DNA of 64,000 nucleotides from Neocallimastix lanati (nom. inval.) (GCA_016946835.1 JACVTC010000043.1:260001-324000), one strand, 5' to 3'; positions 15,874 through 28,690 are shown, counted from the first letter of the stretch. The notes: generated from the sequence alone by a model not told the origin. A program made the numbers and translations.

Positions 15874-18236
15874 ATGTCTTTAAGTCTTAGTACTTGTGTT
15901 AAGAAGTTAGGTCAAACTACACTTCCAAGAATTGCACCAGTTGCTTTACGTACTGGTTTCAATGCTTCTCTTAATTTAAATAGATTATATTCTACTGAAA
16001 CTGAAAAACCAGCTGACCCAGCCCCAGAAAAGCCAGCTGAAAAAACTTCTACTCCTCCACCACAAGAACCACCAAAGACTGAACAAAAAAGAAGTTATTA
16101 TGAAGAATATGGAGCTCCACAACAAAACAATAAACTTCGCTTAGCTGTTTGTGCTGGTACTCTCGCAGCTCTCGGTGGTTACTACTTTTATCAAGATTAT
16201 AAAAAGAAGCCAAAGCTTGTTAAGATTCCAAGTGCTGAAGATGCTTTAAACAAATTCATTAGTAAGGACGAAGCTTCCTTATTCGTTAAGGGTAAGGTTT
16301 TCAACCGTGTTGATGTTGATACTGTTGCTCACAACAACCCAATGGAAGATGGTTTCTTAGCTGCTGAAGTTGAAGGTGGTTACTTATTCGGTGTTGCTGA
16401 CGGTAAGTTTTTTTTTTTTTTTTCTTTTTCACAAATATAAATAAATAAATAAATAAATACCTTTTGTATATAATATATATATATAATTATTATTGTTGAA
16501 TTTTATCATAAATAAAAGATTATAAAACAAATAAAATAATTAAAATCAAAATAAATAAAGTATAAGGAATTAATAATAATAATCAAAAATTAATTACGTT
16601 TAAAACTTTCAAGACGATGAACAAATCTAATAAATGAAAAAAGATAATATATATTTATTTCTAAATATTTTTTTTTTTATAGTTTTTCTATCAAAAAAAA
16701 ATAAATTCAAAAATAAAAATTGTTAAAATGATAATAAATATAATTATAAAGTTTACAAAAAATATTTTGAATATTAAAATAAATATATATTATTGAAATA
16801 ATTTGTTCAAATAAAATATTATAAAAATTTTGCAAATGAATAAAAAAAAAAAAAAAAGATGAATAAATTTTAAAATATATCATAATTATTTAAAATTATA
16901 AATGAAATTAAATAAAAAGTTATTTGTTTATTATTTAGCTATTACATTTACATTTACATTTAAAAAAAAAATAATAATACAAAATAAATATAAATGCAAA
17001 TAATTTTTAAATTAATTAAAATAATAAAAAATAACATTAAAAAATATTAATAATGAATATCAATAAAAAAATTGTATAAAATTGAAAATTAAAAAGGTCA
17101 CGGTGGTTCTCAATGTTCTAAGAATGTCGCTAAGTTCTTACCAGTTTATTTCAAGAATGCCTTAAAGGCTGAAACTGAAAGAGCCAACAACTTATGGGTC
17201 TGGCAAAAACCAAGCAGAAAACAAATTGTTGCCAATGCTTTCAAGAGAGCTTTCTTAGAACTTGATGAAGATCTTGTTAACCTTGCTTTCAACACTATTT
17301 CTAACATTAAGAAGCCAGAAAGTTTAAAGTTATCTGAACAACAAAAGGTTCTTGATCTTATTCCAAGTAGTTTAACTGGTTGTTCCGCTACCGTTGCTTT
17401 CATTGAAAACGATGATGTTTACGTTGCCAGTACCGGTAGTTCTCAAGCCTTCCTTAGTAAGGAACAAAAGAACAACTGGGAAGTTATCAATCTTATCGCT
17501 AAGCATGAAGTTAAGAACCCATATGAAGCCACTTTATTAAGAGCTGCTCATCCAAAAGAAGATATTCTTGCTGGTGGAAAAATCTTAGGTATCTACAAGG
17601 ACACTAGAGGTAAGCAACATTCAATATTCATATATATTTATATCTCAATTATTATAATATTCATATTTATGATTTTATATAATAATTATTACTTATATGT
17701 ATATATATATATATATATTTGTTTTTTTAATAAATAATTATTGTATTTATATGATATAATTATTATTATTGGTAAAATTTAAATCAATATAAAATAAAAT
17801 AAAATAAAAAAAATAATAATAAAAAATTTTAATTCCAAAACACTTAGCCTTTGGTGACAGTTTATTAAAGTGGAACAAGACTCAACGTAACCAAATTGAA
17901 AAGTACCTTTCTACTATGGATAAAAAGTTCTTAGAACCAATTGATAAGCAAATTGTTACTCCACCATACATTACTGCCATGCCAGATGTTAGAGCTTTAA
18001 AGATTAATTCTAACGATAGATTCTTAGTTATTTCTTCTGAAGAAGTTGTTAAGCAAATGAGTGAATCTAAGATTGCTTCTTGTATTGCTGAATACAAGCA
18101 AAGCAAGGGTAAGAAGAACGCTGCTACTCATGTTATGAAGAAGGCCTTCAACAAGAAGGTTGAAGAAGATATGGCTCTTATGGTTATTTTCTTCAACGGT
18201 AATGAAGAAGGAAAGTCTACCTTAAAGTTCAATTAA
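15874..18236 (+). CDS. PP2C-family protein, pyruvate dehydrogenase phosphatase (Ptc5/PDP)-like, organelle-targeted, probably degenerate active site
   Basis: Three exons, 15874-16402, 17097-17609 and 17848-18236, join to 476 residues. Residues 1 to about 42 form a basic, Ser/Thr-rich presequence ending RLYST. A Pro/Glu linker follows, then a hydrophobic segment at about residues 86-106, which resembles the layout of yeast Ptc5. PP2C landmarks include MEDG, FGVADGHGG (split by intron 1) and TRAFGDSLLKW (split by intron 2), the last typical of PDP. Several catalytic-site positions differ from the family. The usual GDSR is GSSQ. The usual ATDG (metal-binding Asp) reads SSEE. The usual RDD near the C-terminus reads EED. 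I therefore infer reduced or lost phosphatase activity. In a gut fungus the compartment would be the hydrogenosome. Codon usage is strongly shifted to AAG, TTC, GCC and ACC, suggesting high expression. Confidence 0.85.
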
Positions 18237-18343
18237 ATTATTTAATAATAAATAATAATAATAAATAATAAATAAAATAAATAATAATAATAATAATAAT
18301 AAAGAATATATCTAAATAAATATATAAAAATATTTCTCTCCTT

Positions 18344-18388
<45 letters not shown>

Positions 18389-18625
18389 TAAAAAATAAAA
18401 AATAAAAAATAAAAATCGAAAAAAGATATATAAATTAAATTATTTATTTTTCTATTATATAAATTGATCCAATAATTATTGATTAAAAATACAAATAAAT
18501 AAATTTTAAAATAAGAAAATAAATAAAAGAATTTAAAAAAAAAATATATTATATATAAATAAAAATTAAAAAATAAAAATAAAAATAAAAATTATATAAT
18601 ATAATATAAATATTTTTAATATATT

Positions 18626-18659
<34 letters not shown>

Positions 18660-18706
18660 AACAGCCTAATTTAATTCAAATCTTTATTTTTATTTTCTTA
18701 TATAGT

Positions 18707-18775
<69 letters not shown>

Positions 18776-18830
18776 TTTTTGTCAATTTTTTTATTAATTA
18801 TTTAATCAATTTTAATTTTATTTTTATTTT

Positions 18831-18861
<31 letters not shown>

Positions 18862-18987
18862 CTTATTTTTTATTATTAATTTTATTTATTTATTTATTTA
18901 TTTATTTTTTATTTTATTTTTTATTTTATTTTATTTTATTTTATTTTATTTTATTTTATCTTATATTATTATTTTCTTTTAATAAAA
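18237..18987. other. Convergent intergenic region, A/T-only
   Basis: Separates the 3' ends of the PP2C-family gene and the Vps27 gene. Contains poly(A) at about 18351-18380 and 18631-18657 and (TTTA)n at about 18727-18778. No gene seen. Confidence 0.8.
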
Positions 18988-20914
18988 TTATAATTCTATT
19001 AAAGGTTTCTCTTCAACAGGTTGTGGTGCCGGTGTTGGTGGGGCTTGTTGCACTGGAGCTGCTGGAGCCATAGCATAAGATGATTGTTGAACCTCTGGTA
19101 CAGCATTGGATAAATAAGGTTGCTGTTGTTGCTGTGAAACATAAGGAACATTACTTATAGAAGGTTGTACATATTCATTATTACCATAAGTAGGAATATT
19201 TTGATTATTATATGGTGCTTGAGGTACTTGAGATGTTGGAACTTGTTGGGATGGTTGGGATGGTGCTTGTAACTGTGGTTGATTAGGTGTTTGATATTGT
19301 GATTGGGTAATTGGTTGTAATTGTGGTTGAGTAGGTTGTAATGGAGGTTGAGAAGGAGCTTGTATTGGAGGTTGAGAAGGAGCTTGTAATTGAGGTTGAG
19401 CAGGAGCTTGTAATTGAGGTTGAGAAGGAGCTTGTAATTGAGGTTGAGTAGGAGCTTGTTGTTGTAGTTGTGGTTGTAGTTGTGGTTGTGATTGTGTTTG
19501 ACTATAGTTTATTGTTGATAGTGGAGCAGATGATGACGGAACACTAGGCTGAGTAGAATAAGTTGGGTATTGATTTATATAAGTAGATAATGGCTGTTGA
19601 GTATTTGGTCCAACACTTCCTTCATGAATTATTGATGCTGATTGAGTCATACCGTTGGGTGGAAGACTATATGGATTATAGGTGTAAGGTTGTTGCTGTT
19701 TTGGTGGTTGTGGTGGTTGTAATGGAGTAGTTGATGAAGGATATAATAAAGAAGAATAAATACTACCTGGACGAGCAGCAACTAAACGCTGTGAAAGAAT
19801 TTGATCATATAAACGTGTAGCTAATACTAATTTTTCATGAATATCATTAAATTTTTTATATTTTTCTTCATAATAGACCTTATTTTTCATAACCTTTGGA
19901 TGAAGAGATGAAATTTGTGCATGTAAAGCCTATTAAAATAAAATGTATTTATGTGAATTTAATTTAAATATAATAATTAATATATATATAATTTTATTAT
20001 TAAATATTAAAGAATAATATATTAGATATAAATATAAAGTTTAAAAGTACTAATAACATATATTATATATTAAATATTGAAATAACTATTTATTTATTTA
20101 TCTATTTATTTATAACAATATTTACTTGAATTTGTGTATCATTAATAGTTTGGAAACCTTTAATTGGGGTTTCAGCATTAATTTTTTCCATAAGTTGAGA
20201 GAAAAGTTTAATATTTTCAATTTCAGTTGTTAATAATTCATCTGGATTTGTTGAAATAATGTTATTTTTATTAGTATTGGTGTTTTCTGAAATTTTTACT
20301 TCTTTGAGTGAAGCTTCAATAGCTCTTCTTAATTGTTCTTCCTCATCATCACTATTTTCTGGTTGTTCTTCAGAAAAGGAATTCTTAGATTTATTATTAT
20401 TATTATTATTATTGTTATTATTATTATTATTATTTTCAGCTTCTTTAAGTGAAAGTTCAATAGCACGTTTAAAATCATCATCCTCACTATTAAATGAAGC
20501 TTCATTACGTTTAGGAGTACTGCTATTTTTATTATTATTATTATATTCATTAAGAGAAAGTTTAATCGCACGCTGAATGTCATCATCTTCTTTACTAGAT
20601 GTAGCACCATAACGATTGGAAGTATCAAAACTATCAATATAATCATCATTACCATAAAAATCACTATCATTAAAATCAATATTACCATAATGATCCGATT
20701 GCTTTGGTGTACTATAAGATGGATTATTCACTTTATAATAGCATGATTCACATACTCTTACTGGCTCAGTAATACCAAGTTTAGGTAATGGAATTCTTTT
20801 ATTACAGCAATTATTACAAAATGTATCACCACAATTTCTACAATGATGTTTACGATTAAAAGTAGTAAAATTAACACGACATCTCATACAAACACTACTA
20901 TCAGACCATTCTGG

Positions 20915-20957
<43 letters not shown>

Positions 20958-21092
20958 TATATTTATATATTATTATTAGAAATTAAAATAAAAATAAAAA
21001 TTAAATGTTATTTAAATATATATATATATATTAATTACAATAGTTTATTTAATAAAATGTATATAATTATAATAACTTTTTTTTTTTTAATA

Positions 21093-21126
<34 letters not shown>

Positions 21127-22228
21127 CAAAGTTTACAGTTTCAGTATCAATTAAAGCTCCGGAAACTTCAGATGATTTATAAGCAGGGAATTGATAACCT
21201 TATGATGAATACAACATAATTTTATATATTAACAATTTTAACTAATATAAGAATAAGAATAAGAATAAATAAATATATATATATATATTTATAAATTTTA
21301 CCTTCTCTTTTTAGTTCATTATAAACATTTGGTAAATAATATAAATCTGGTTTAGTTCTAAAAGCAATTGCCCAATTTTGGAAATACATCAATGCCATTT
21401 TTTTTAGTTCTGGGTTAGTTAAACTCTATTTAATTTAATAAATTTGAATAAAAATATGAAAAAAAAATAAAAATAAAAATAATACAAATATAAATAAACA
21501 AATAAAATATTATTTTAAAATATAAATAATTATATGTTTATTATAATATATTTCTTACAGAACGAATAATAGTTGACATGGAATCAACAATTTCCTTTTG
21601 TGAAACTTTAACTAAAAAATGATTACCACTATTCTTAATACAACAATCTAACAACTAATAAAAGTGTTTTATGTGTTTAATAAATGATATATAATATATA
21701 TATGTATAATAATAATAAAATAATTAAATTAATTATATTTTATAGAAAAATTAAAATATAAATGAATATTAATAAATATATATATATATATGAATATATA
21801 AAATAAATAATATATTATATTCTTTATATATATTCATTACCTTAATAGCTAATAATTGAACATTTGGATTACTATTGTCAAGCTTTTTTTTAATTGCATT
21901 AACAGCATCATCTGCTTTGATTTTTTTACTTTTAATCAAATCAGCAATATCTAAATTTAAAACGATATCCTCTTCTGCACCGGGAATGTCTTCAGATGTT
22001 GCTTTATCTAAATGAAATTTATTTTAAAAATTATATGAAAAATTCATATAAAAATTCAATTTTAAGATATTTTTAATTTATATATATATTAATACATTTC
22101 ATGAAAATAAAAATAAATACATTATCTTACATATATATATATATATATATATATGAATTTTTATTATAAATAAAAAATTTAAAATTACCAAGCAAATCAT
22201 AGAATGGATTACTTGAAAAGAAAGACAT
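18988..22228 (-). CDS. VPS27: Vps27/HRS-like ESCRT-0 subunit (VHS-FYVE-UIM)
   Basis: Seven exons, read from the high end: 22189-22228, 21841-22007, 21559-21654, 21302-21425, 21137-21198, 20126-20917 and 18988-19929. They total 740 residues. Residues 1 to about 155 form a VHS domain. A FYVE zinc finger follows at about 165-228, with the RKHHCRNCG phosphoinositide-binding motif and eight Cys/His ligands. Three ubiquitin-interacting motifs lie at about 273-287, 308-323 and 353-370 (e.g. RAIELSLKEA). A GAT/coiled-coil-type segment and a long Pro/Gln-rich tail complete it. The protein ends LIEL, which resembles a clathrin box. The expected role is ESCRT-0: binding PI3P and ubiquitinated cargo on endosomes and recruiting ESCRT-I. 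Asn and Gln/Pro runs sit between domains. Intron 5 ends in a very long A-run directly before AG. The start is the first ATG in a classical MSFFSSNPFYDLL context. Confidence 0.95.
20918..20956. repeat. Poly(T) tract at a Vps27 splice acceptor
   Basis: About 37 T on the plus strand. On the coding strand this is a poly(A) tract that runs directly into the AG acceptor of exon 6. Confidence 0.9.
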
Positions 22229-22631
22229 TTCCACCTTCTTTTTATTTTTTTTTTATGACAATAAATCAATAATACTTTAAAAGCAATATAATTGAATTAA
22301 TTAAATGGTATTATTTGTTGAATATTATTTTATTTATAATATAAATGTCATAATATGATATATATAAATATGTTTTCAATTATAATTATTAATTATTATA
22401 TTTATTTATCTATTAATATTTTAATTTATTTTATTATACCTTTGTATTCTTCTGATAAATTTATTGTTATTTATTTCTTATCAATATATATATATATATA
22501 AAAAGAAATAAATGGAAAAATGAAAAAATTTACTTTTTATTTATTTTTAGGTTGCTTTTATATAATATAAATAAATTAAATTGATATTTATTGAATAAAG
22601 ATGAAAAATATATAAAAATAATAATAAATGG

Positions 22632-22667
<36 letters not shown>

Positions 22668-24050
22668 CTCAAATGTAGTTTATTTATTTAAATATAAATT
22701 AATTTTTAAATAAAAAAAAAAAAAATTCACATTTCATTTTTTTTTTATGTCTTTTTTTATTTTATTGTATTTTTTTTTTTTTTTTTTTTTTTATTTTTTT
22801 GATATATAATTATTATTATTTAAATATTTAAATGCAATTATATTATATATATATATTGTTTATTTTTACCTCTTTTTTTTTTAATTTTTTTAAATTAATT
22901 GATTATCAATAATATAAAACTTTTAATAAATTTAAAAACAACAAACAGACAAAAACAAAAAAAAAAAAAAACAAAAAAACGAAAAAACAAAAAAAAAGAA
23001 TATTTAAAACTAATAATAAAAAATATAATTTTAATAATATTTTATTTATTTAAAATATTTAGTATTTGTAATGTTTCTTCCTTTTCTACAAAGCCACTAC
23101 ATTATAATATGAATGATTGTATATTGTATATCTGTTGTATTTTAACTAATACTATAATGAAATATCCAGTAATAATTAATACTACAAAAACTAATGATGT
23201 AAATAGTAAATTTTAACACTATAATAGGTATATGAATAAATTAATACAAAAATATCAATAATTACTCAAAAGATGTAAATCTTTAGAAGGAATTATTATT
23301 ATTTATTTTTAAAAGTTAAAAATTAATAAATAAATATTAAAACTATTAAAACAATAAATAAATAATAAACAACTTTCAAAAAGATGAGTGATGAGCAATA
23401 TTGTCCAGCCATGCTGTGTATTCTTTTTAAACCAATTCAGTATTAATTAATTCATCATATGACATAAAATAATTAACATTATATCATTATCCTATCTATT
23501 TAACTATCTATTAAAGACATATATAGATATATGAACAAATTCACGTTTTGATAACACGTGATAATGTGTATTTATTTCATCTTTACATATTTTTACATAT
23601 TTTAAGTCATTTTCAAATTTGTGAAAATATTAATATATCTTGTAATTTATCACTATATTTTATCTCCACACTAGTATAATAAAAATTTATAATAAATTCA
23701 AACAGATGGGAAAATCATATATGTTTTTCTTTTTATTTTTTCTATCTATTCAATTTTTACTTATTTTATATTTTATTTTTTTTTATACAAATATGACAAA
23801 AAAAAATATGTATCCACAATCAATTTTTTAATTAATAGAAATCCAATATTAATTTTTTATTAATAAATAAAATACAGCTTTTATTATCTTATTTTATTTT
23901 TTTATTTTTATTTTTTTTTTTTTTTATTTTTAATTTAAAATAATTAAAATTAATATAAAATGAAATTCTGAACTATCTTATTATTTTATTTATTTTATTT
24001 TTTTTTACTTTTATTTCATTTTTCAATTTTTAATTTGAATATATATTAGA
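22229..24050. other. Intergenic region upstream of Vps27
   Basis: Holds long T-runs (about 22637-22667 and 22770-22791) and A/C-containing low-complexity sequence at 22940-23000. A 20-codon frame at 23384-23446 (starts MSDEQYCPAM) has more normal composition but no further support; it might belong to the decayed gene at 24.1-24.4 kb. The promoter of Vps27 should lie at the low end. Confidence 0.6.
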
Positions 24051-24084
24051 GGAATAATTTTTATTCTCTTCCATTTCATCTTTC

Positions 24085-24417
24085 GCTTATGCTAAATTTA
24101 TAGGAGTTTCCGATGATGAATGATGAATATGCTGGTCTTGACAATTCAACTAATCCATTTGATATTGAAATTGATACTGGGTGTTTCAGCTGATGCTCTG
24201 GCTGATCTGATGACTATGGAGATAATGAATAAACCACTGATGATATTATGTTATCATTAATGTTGAAGGTGTTGATGTCAATGACATTAATAGTAATACT
24301 AGTGAACAATCAGATGATGAAGAAGGATCTTCTGCAAAAATTATTTTTGCCGCTGGTGTAGTCAGAGTTGCAGCTTTTTCTTCATCGGGTTTTATTTTTT
24401 GGATAATGAAAACTTAA
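24085..24417 (+). pseudogene. Decayed gene for an acidic, single-pass membrane protein
   Basis: GC and codon texture here look coding, but no frame stays open. An acceptor-like TTTATAG at about 24102 precedes MMNDEYAGLDNSTNPFDIEI. An Asp-rich section then needs at least two frame changes. The final frame from about 24262 reads EGVDVNDINSN, then SEQSDDEEGSS, then a hydrophobic stretch (IIFAAGVVRVAAFSSSGFIF) and stops at 24415-24417. This would be the C-terminus of a surface protein with one membrane segment. I recognise no named family. It could be a real gene if unusual introns are present, but the frame changes make decay more likely. Confidence 0.4.
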
Positions 24418-24529
24418 TGTTAAAGTCATCTATTATATATGACTTAAATTATTTAACTTTAAATTATTTAATATTAATTTATTTCATAATTAAATTATAT
24501 TTAATTGATAAAACAGGTATAAATATAAT

Positions 24530-24574
<45 letters not shown>

Positions 24575-24638
24575 ATTTAAATATTTTTATTATATATATA
24601 TATATATATTACTATTATAAATGGGGAAAAAAATTAAC

Positions 24639-24693
<55 letters not shown>

Positions 24694-25050
24694 GTTTATA
24701 CAATTGAAAAAAAAAAATGTCATCAATATGATATTATTTTAATAATTTTCAAAAATTTAATTTTAAAAAAAATATTTTTCTCATTTTAAGAATAAAAATA
24801 ATATTTTTTAATTTAAAGGTTTATAATAAATTTAAACAAATAGATTTATTGCTGATTTATAGCAAAGTAATGTTAGAAAATATATTCACTGTTTATAATA
24901 TTTAATCATTTAGTTTGTTTCTTAGTTAGCGGTACGGGTCGATGCCGAAACGGTATAGCAAAGAATCCATTAAGAGTTTGATATGTTAAAGAAAGAAAAG
25001 CTGAAGACCCTATTGTCTTCCTCTCTTATTAATCTCAATTCCCCACAAAA

Positions 25051-25085
<35 letters not shown>

Positions 25086-25787
25086 CGAATACGATAAATA
25101 AAATAAACGCACTACTTAATCAAAGTATTGCGTTCATAAAGAATATTATTGAAACATTTCTATATTATTCTACTAAAAGTCCATAATTGAAAAATATAAA
25201 GATAATTCTACGATTTTGTATTTTACATCTTCTTCATTTATAAATGACAACGAACATTTTATTTATACCAATATTTAAACCTTTAACTATTTTTTTATTA
25301 CTTTAAAAAAGCAATACTATGTAATTTTTTTTTTTTTAATTAAATAATTTATTTATTAGATTTAAATCAAAATGTAATTTTTATATTTTTATATACTGTA
25401 AAAATGAAAATTTTAAAAAGAAAAAAATAGTACATTTCAATTTTTACTTATTTGATAATATTATTTTTTTTAAAAAAAAAAATAAATAAATTAATAAATA
25501 TATGGAATATAATTTTAATTATTATGAATTAAATAGTAAAATTTGAGTCTATGTTTAAATTAAAAAATAATAAATGAGAAAAAGAACTTCACATATAAAT
25601 ATTAAATAGAATAAATGGAATTTTAAAAAAAAAAAATGCTAATAATAAAACATTCTAATTTTTTATATAAATTAATTATATATTTACTAGAATTATTATT
25701 TTTCTTTTCTTTTGTTAAAATTATCAATTGAATATATTTCCATTTATATTATTTCTTATTTTAAAAACATTTCTTTTCTTTTTAAAC
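24418..25787. other. Intergenic region with poly(A), (AAT)n and a GC-richer island
   Basis: Contains poly(A) at 24535-24571, (AAT)n at 24642-24691, the island at 24.91-25.05 kb listed separately, a second poly(A) at about 25050-25082, and A/T-only sequence up to the fibrillarin stop codon. Confidence 0.6.
24910..25050. ncRNA. Candidate structured RNA (GC-richer island)
   Basis: About 140 bp of much higher GC than its flanks. It includes a block at 24930-24960 (CGGTACGGGTCGATGCCG) and a short perfect inverted repeat GAAGAC...GTCTTC near 25004-25021. An ACA trinucleotide follows near 25043, close to the poly(A) run. In AT-extreme genomes such islands are often tRNA, snRNA or snoRNA genes. I could not match it to a tRNA or to U1, U2, U4, U5 or U6, and the strand is unknown. 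Speculative. Confidence 0.25.
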
Positions 25788-27698
25788 TTATTTCTTTGGT
25801 TTTGGTCTGTATTCACCAACAACAATAGCGTGATCTCTTTCATAAGGTTCTAAAGTTAATTGTTCACGTGGTTTAATCTTTTCACTTTGGAGCTTCTTAA
25901 CTTCACTTGCAAATACTTTAGCTGGTTCCATTGTAGAATCAATACAACTAGCCTATGTATTTAATTAATTTAATATATTTACATTAATAGTTTAATTAAC
26001 AAAACATAAATTTATATAAATTTCAATTTTATTTTTTTTAATATTATAACAATATTTTTCTCAAAAAAAAAATACCTTTATAGAAATAACAATATGACCA
26101 CCAATTTTACAGAACATATGAGCATTCATTGCAATAATTCTAGCTTGATCAGGTTGAGCAACATCAGCAAAAACAACATCAACCATTGGTACAAGCATTC
26201 TATATTTTTGTGGGTAACGAGCATCTTCAATAATTGGAATAACATTAGTACGTTTCTTAGCAACATTAATTAATTCTCTACCAACACGAAGCGAAAATTC
26301 AACGGCATATACATTACCAGTCTTTTATTTAAATAATAATATTATAATTTATTAAATATTAATTACAACTAAAACAAAGAAAAAATATTTCGTACTATAA
26401 TATAGTTTTTTCATTTACTTACTGGTCCAACAATATCTGCAACATGGGAAACAGTTGTACCAGAAGCACCACCAAGATATAATACTTTAGCTCCTGGTTT
26501 AATATAAATATTATCAAGACCACCTAAAATACCAGCAGCAATCTTCGATCTAAATGGATTCCAAACACGGTATTCAGTTTTAGTACCATCAGCATTCTAT
26601 TTATATATTTAATTAAATTAGAATATACAACACTATTTTTGAACTTTATAAATTTTTTATTTTTTTTCTTTTATTAAACTTACATCAACAGAAATTCTCT
26701 TTTCACCATATACACTTTCTCCTGGAACAAGGTTCTTTGTAACTAAAAGATCTTCTTTTCCTCTAGCAATGAAAACACCTTCATGTCTATGTGGTTCAAT
26801 AACAACCTTAGCTGGTCCCTTAGCGCGTCCACCCTTGGGTCCTCCACGACCACCACGACCTCCGCCACGGCCTCCGCCGCGACCACCTTTAAATCCACCA
26901 CGGCCACCACCACGGGCTAGGTTTATAACATAAAACATATTCATAAATATTTTTATTAATAATATAAAACAATTTTATTAATATTATAAATTATTTTTTA
27001 TTAATATGTCTAAAATATAAAAAAATTTTTAATCTTACCTCCAAAACCACCACGGCCTCCACCGCGGCCGCCTCCACGACCACCTCCACGACCGCCTTTG
27101 AATCCTCCTCTTTTATTATCACCTATTTTATATTAAAATATCAATGAGATTGATTATTATTTATAATTTAAATTTTTTAAATTGTTTTTTCTTTAATTTT
27201 GAAGCAATTTTAACTTCCTATTTTTTATATACTTAATTGTTATTTAATTCAATAATCAATATAGAATTTTCATTAATTTATTTTTTTATTAAATATATTT
27301 AATAAATTAAACTTTTAAAAGACAATTCACATATGTTGTAAGTTCTTATATATATATATTGATTCTATTTAAAAAAGAAACTTTATTTCAAATTTCTTAT
27401 AAATATTATTACTTTATATTCTTTATTATTAATATAAGAAAAAAAAATATTTTAATATATTTTATTTCTTATTAAGTATATGATAGTTTGTACTTTTTTT
27501 TTTTTTTTAATATTTTCAATATATTATTAAAACATATAATAGTATATTAACTTTATTTTATTATTCATTAATTAACCATTTTGAGAAGAGTATACTCTAC
27601 GTCCTTATTTTAATAAAATTAATTCAAATACTATAAATCATATTTTAATTACAAAAATTTTAAAATAATATTTTCATTTGATTTTTACCAAAACCCAT
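25788..27698 (-). CDS. NOP1: Fibrillarin, C/D snoRNP 2'-O-methyltransferase
   Basis: Six exons, from the high end: 27689-27698, 27039-27122, 26684-26916, 26423-26596, 26076-26321 and 25788-25952. They total 303 residues, near the usual 300-330. The first coding exon is only 10 nt (MGF plus one base). The N-terminal about 60 residues are a Gly/Arg-rich (GAR) domain split by an intron. The methyltransferase domain follows, with [16 protein letters not shown], the SAM-binding [19 protein letters not shown], and [11 protein letters not shown]. It would methylate rRNA ribose in the nucleolus, guided by box C/D snoRNAs. The GAR coding part is the GC-richest sequence in the window because of Gly and Arg codons. 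Identity is very secure; the exon 1/exon 2 join is inferred from frame and GT-AG sites. Confidence 0.96.
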
Positions 27699-27771
27699 TT
27701 TTTAGTATAAAAACAAATTATATATAAAAATTAAAATATATTTATTTTTAAAAAAGTTAAGTGTGTAAAAG

Positions 27772-27803
<32 letters not shown>

Positions 27804-28471
27804 AAAATTAAAATAATTTAAAATACGTTACAATACATTAATAAGTATATAAAATATATATAAAAATATAGGAATTATATATTTTTATGTATAAAAAGTT
27901 AAAATTTTTATAGACTGTATACATTTATTGTGGATATGATTGGATAAAAAAGAAAGGCTGATCCAATAAGTATAATATTTGATATTTTAATAAATGTAAA
28001 TATTTAAATATTTATATATAATTATACTAATTACAGACAATAGTATATCTATTTAATGATTTTTACACCAAATACCATTAGTTTTATAAGTATTATAAAA
28101 AAATAATATATTATCATTGAAAATATTTTAATCACATGAAAATCATTGAAAATATTTTATACACTTATAAAATATAAACATATTATAAACATATTTAACA
28201 TAATTTTCATATTATTTCATAATATTTTATGTATATATATATTTTATTTTAAAATCATTTATAAAAAAAAAATAATAATAATAATAATTATAATAAAAAA
28301 TTTTAAAAATAATTATTTAAGAAATGTAAATTTAGCATTAATAAATGTATAACCCTAACCTCATATGTTTTTTGATAATGAGTTTCTACATATTATTATT
28401 CAAAATTTTATGCTTCTATATTAATATTTTGTTGCTTGTGCATAAAATATATTACAATATGTTTCAATACG

Positions 28472-28690
28472 TGAGTGTTGGATTTGGGATCGTGGTCTTA
28501 TATGAAATATAGCATTCTTTAATAAACAGTTTATATAAGAGTTAAATTATATTTAATAAATAAAAATATTATTTTAATGTGGTGTATTTCGGAATGTTGC
28601 ATTTCGGAATGTGACTTTATTTGAAATATGGCGTACTTTAAAAAACTGTTGATATAAGGGTGACTTAATTTTTTTTTATTAAATAAAAAA
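28472..28690. repeat. Two diverged direct repeat units (about 100-120 bp each)
   Basis: Unit A (about 28472-28570) and unit B (about 28591-28690) share an order of blocks. Each has a GATTTGGG/CATTTCGG start and a TATG/TTTG AAATAT(A/G)GC segment. A (T)AA.AAAC.GTT.ATATAAG block follows, then an A/T tail. Unit B also contains two head-to-tail copies of ATTTCGGAATGT. An inverted related block lies at 29358-29373. Confidence 0.45.

Noticed and set aside
22899-23216. 105-codon plus-strand frame rich in Lys/Asn/Ile
   Set aside because: Low-complexity A-rich sequence in front of Vps27, without domain or splice support.
24925-24965. tRNA-like T-loop (GGGTCGATGCC)
   Set aside because: No acceptor stem, D-arm or anticodon arm could be folded around it, so a tRNA call is not supported.
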